Shown in pieces: positions 6,500 to 7,782 of a DNA stretch of 7,782 bases. The translations under genes were made by a program, and so were the position numbers. The notes under the pieces were generated by a model, which was not told the origin of the DNA, searched no databases, and was given only the letters and a program-made list of their open reading frames with translations. Source of the stretch: an uncultured Angelakisella sp. (GTDB lineage: Bacteria > Bacillota > Clostridia > Oscillospirales > Ruminococcaceae); the NCBI GenBank assembly GCA_904420255.1, contig CAJFUT010000048.1, forward strand, positions 1 through 7,782. Reading direction: 5' to 3'. The first letter of the stretch is position 1, and every line of letters starts with the position of its first letter.

Positions 6500-7588
6500 T
6501 CAGGGGCCTGCCAGCAGCTTGGCGATGTCGCTGAAGGTGACCACCGCCACAAAGGCCAGCAGCAGCACCATGCCGGCGGCGTTGATATACGCCTCATATT
6601 TGGCCGGGATGGGCCGGCGGAAAAGCATCCCCACCAGGAGGAAGAACATCCTCCCCCCGTCCAGGGCCGGCACCGGCAGGAGGTTGAAGACCCCCACGTT
6701 GATGGTGATATAAGCCACCAGAATCACCAGGGACCGGAGCCCCTGGTCCGACGCCTGCTGGATCACCGTGGCCGTTCCCACCGGCCCGGAGAGCTGGCTG
6801 AGGCCGAACCGCCCGGTGACGATGTCCAGAAGGGAATACCACACCTGCTTGACGGTGGAAACGGTCCACTGGAAGGTGTAGACCACCGAATTGCCCAGGG
6901 TGGGCTCCGCCCCATAGAAGACAAAATCGATTTTCAGGGTCCGCTGGCCGTTCCCCGCGTCCTCCATCTGGAAGGGCACCGTGAGGGACACTTCCTCCCC
7001 GGGGTCCTTCTCCCCCAGGCCGAAGCGGGCCAGCAGCCGCTCCCAGCCGGTCATGGTAAGGTCCCCGCCCCGCAGCACCGTCAGGTCCACCACGCCGTCC
7101 TCGTCCCGGATCAGCTGGAACACCACATCGTTATAGTTGGGGGTGTTGTAGCCGTTCACCTCCACAATCCGGTCCCCGGACTGGAGGTAGGAGGCGGTGG
7201 CCGCGCCCTCGTCCATCCGGGCCACCACATTGGTGCCCAGCAGGTCCATCTGGCTGGTGGAGACGCCCAGAAGGGCCAGTCCCAGGAGGAGGTTCATCCC
7301 CGCCCCCGCAAAAAGGATGAGGAACCGCTGCCAGGGCGGGCGGTTGCAGAAGGCCCTGCCGTCCCGGCTTTCCTCATCCTCCCCTTCCATGGCCACATAG
7401 CCGCCGATGGGCAGCAGCCGGATGGAGTACTGGGTTTCCCCTTTCCCCCAGCCCAGGAGCCGGGGCCCCATGCCGAAGGAAAATTCATTGACCCGCACCC
7501 CGAAGAGCTTGCAGAAGGCGAAATGCCCCAGCTCATGGAGGGTGATGATCACCCCGAAAACCAAAATTGTCAGCAATACCGTTTTCAA
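6500..7588 (-). CDS. rseP: RIP metalloprotease RseP (site-2 protease, M50 family) with PDZ domain
   Basis: This is an intramembrane zinc protease that cleaves transmembrane segments, typically of anti-sigma factors or leftover signal peptides (RasP in Bacillus). TTG at 7588 gives 362 aa and has AAGGAG (7603-7598) at 9 nt. The in-frame ATG at 7723 would add 45 residues without hydrophobic or conserved character before the first membrane segment. Visible features: first membrane helix with HELGH (18-22; His18, Glu19, His22); GGYV of the membrane-associated hairpin (62-65); second membrane segment (about 89-110) reading AGAGMN where the family usually has AGPxxN; one PDZ-like domain (about 115-175, YLQSGDRIVEVNG); SGPVG (267-271); third segment with NLLPVPALDGG (302-312), Asp310 being the third zinc ligand; and a last helix (about 336-352). 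It usually follows dxr, which is not seen in the 190 nt upstream. The substrate is unknown. Confidence 0.96.
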   Translation of the reverse strand: MKTVLLTILVFGVIITLHELGHFAFCKLFGVRVNEFSFGMGPRLLGWGKGETQYSIRLLPIGGYVAMEGEDEESRDGRAFCNRPPWQRFLILFAGAGMNLLLGLALLGVSTSQMDLLGTNVVARMDEGAATASYLQSGDRIVEVNGYNTPNYNDVVFQLIRDEDGVVDLTVLRGGDLTMTGWERLLARFGLGEKDPGEEVSLTVPFQMEDAGNGQRTLKIDFVFYGAEPTLGNSVVYTFQWTVSTVKQVWYSLLDIVTGRFGLSQLSGPVGTATVIQQASDQGLRSLVILVAYITINVGVFNLLPVPALDGGRMFFLLVGMLFRRPIPAKYEAYINAAGMVLLLAFVAVVTFSDIAKLLAGP

Positions 7589-7597
7589 ACCATCAAT

Positions 7598-7603
7598 CTC
7601 CTT
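7598..7603 (-). promoter_or_regulatory. Shine-Dalgarno AAGGAG that fixes the TTG start of rseP
   Basis: AAGGAG on the minus strand ends 9 nt before TTG at 7588, and translation from there begins MKTVLLTILVFG, directly at the first membrane helix. An ATG at 7593 opens only a two-codon frame (ATG GTT TGA) whose TGA overlaps the rseP TTG. Confidence 0.8.
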
Positions 7604-7630
7604 GGGCCGGGAAGCCCCGGCGGGCATAAA
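7602..7630 (+). promoter_or_regulatory. Candidate sigma-70-type promoter for the plus-strand RNA
   Basis: TTGGGC (7602-7607) and CATAAA (7625-7630) are spaced by exactly 17 nt. Each matches the consensus only partly (3/6 and 4/6). The predicted start, about 7 nt downstream of CATAAA, falls at 7636-7637, which is where the closing helix of the predicted RNA begins. That coincidence is the main support. Confidence 0.3.
7606..7621 (-). other. GC hairpin abutting the rseP ribosome site
   Basis: GCCGGG (7606-7611) and CCCGGC (7616-7621) form a perfect 6-bp stem with a 4-nt loop, 2 nt upstream of AAGGAG. There is no T run, so it is not a terminator. It could affect ribosome loading or be an mRNA 5' stabiliser. 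It also lies in the -35/-10 spacer of the plus-strand promoter candidate. Confidence 0.35.
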
Positions 7631-7635
7631 AACCC

Positions 7636-7770
7636 CTGCAGGCTGAGCGGTGTGCCCATAAGAAAGCTTTGCCGGGAATACCGAGAAAAAACGGTCATCT
7701 GCGGTGTTGCCGTCCCTTGCCATCCACCAAGGATGGCTGCGGGCCGGCGCCTTGCAGCTGGCCCTTTTTT
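7636..7770 (+). ncRNA. Candidate rod-shaped small RNA (6S-like outline) or attenuator leader
   Basis: No known RNA is recognised by primary sequence; the call rests on structure read by eye. Closing helix: 7636-7642 with 7751-7757 (7 bp). Next helix: 7647-7649 with 7748-7750, continuing as 7651-7652 with 7745-7746 and 7654-7657 with 7741-7744. A central bubble follows, 7658-7673 on the 5' side. Its 3' side carries a perfect 7-bp hairpin, GCCATCC/GGATGGC (7719-7725/7731-7737). The apical arm is 7674-7677 with 7713-7716 and 7678-7683 with 7702-7707. The G-U pairs 7641/7752, 7651/7746 and 7679/7706 would be A-C mismatches in the minus-strand RNA, so the plus strand is the likely RNA. Rod, central bubble and 3'-side hairpin recall 6S RNA, the RNA polymerase regulator, but about 135 nt is short for that family (usually 150-200). 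The other reading is a regulated leader for a gene beyond the right edge. Confidence 0.42.
7741..7770 (+). terminator. Intrinsic terminator on the plus strand
   Basis: GGGCCGGC (7741-7748) pairs with GCTGGCCC (7757-7764) as 8 bp including one G-U, around an 8-nt loop, followed at once by six T (7765-7770). This is the form of a strong Rho-independent terminator for plus-strand transcription. On the minus strand the G-U becomes A-C and the T run becomes an A run before the hairpin, so it does not fit as a terminator for the operon. Since no plus-strand protein gene precedes it, it implies a short untranslated transcript. Its stem uses the same bases as the closing helices of the 7636-7770 RNA, so the two folds exclude each other. 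Confidence 0.72.
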
Positions 7771-7782
7771 CTGGATTCCTGG

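Noticed and set aside
7589..7723. 45-residue N-terminal extension of rseP from ATG 7723
   Set aside because: RseP proteins begin almost directly with the first membrane helix; the extension is not conserved-looking, and the strong AAGGAG sits right before TTG 7588.
7589..7782. T-box or SRP RNA in the region before rseP
   Set aside because: The minus strand has GGGACGGCAACACCGC, vaguely like a T-box core, but it lacks the UGGN bulge and specifier structure. The SRP core (GGUC...GGAAGGAAGCAGC) is missing on both strands.
7771..7782. Short direct repeat of CTGG at the right edge
   Set aside because: Two 4-nt copies in 12 nt carry no weight, and the window ends there.
1..7782. CRISPR array, insertion sequence, phage or toxin-antitoxin/defence system
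   Set aside because: No spaced repeats, transposase motifs, terminal inverted repeats or target duplications were seen; the genes are housekeeping and uniform in composition.

Overview
The window is a GC-rich (by eye well above 55%) stretch of a Firmicutes/Bacillota chromosome. The best clue is a full-length PolC, the Gram-positive replicative DNA polymerase that combines OB, PHP, DnaQ-like exonuclease and polymerase domains and ends in a QLSLF clamp-binding tail. High GC together with PolC, strong Shine-Dalgarno (SD) sequences and a tight rseP-ispG-polC order points to the class Clostridia, most likely an Oscillospiraceae-type gut bacterium (Flavonifractor/Oscillibacter-like). That placement is inference, not a database result.

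Layout. Positions 1-459 (+) hold the C-terminal 152 codons of an RluA-family pseudouridine synthase. It converges on a four-gene minus-strand operon with a 15-nt gap, and a long inverted repeat (447-484) contains both stop codons. Read in transcription order (right to left), the operon is rseP (7588-6500, intramembrane zinc protease), ispG (6477-5428, MEP-pathway iron-sulfur enzyme), polC (5393-1059) and a 181-aa protein resembling the SF0329 family (1020-475). The gaps are 22, 34 and 38 nt. Three of the four genes appear to start at TTG, each with an SD at suitable distance.

Functional logic. rseP and ispG are the tail of the common envelope/isoprenoid cluster (typically frr-uppS-cdsA-dxr-rseP-ispG), followed by polC as in many Firmicutes. 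Undecaprenyl precursor supply, membrane proteolysis and chromosome replication are therefore probably co-transcribed.

Right edge. Positions 7589-7782 contain no convincing protein gene. The plus strand can fold into a rod-shaped RNA (about 7636-7770) with a closing 5'/3' helix, a central bubble carrying a 3'-side hairpin, and an apical arm. It ends in a good intrinsic terminator (GC-rich stem plus six T) and has a modest sigma-70-type promoter at the right distance. All three G-U pairs in the rod, and one more in the terminator, are wobbles only on the plus strand. This is the most interesting part of the window: a candidate small RNA (6S-like in outline) or a riboswitch-like attenuator for a gene beyond the edge.
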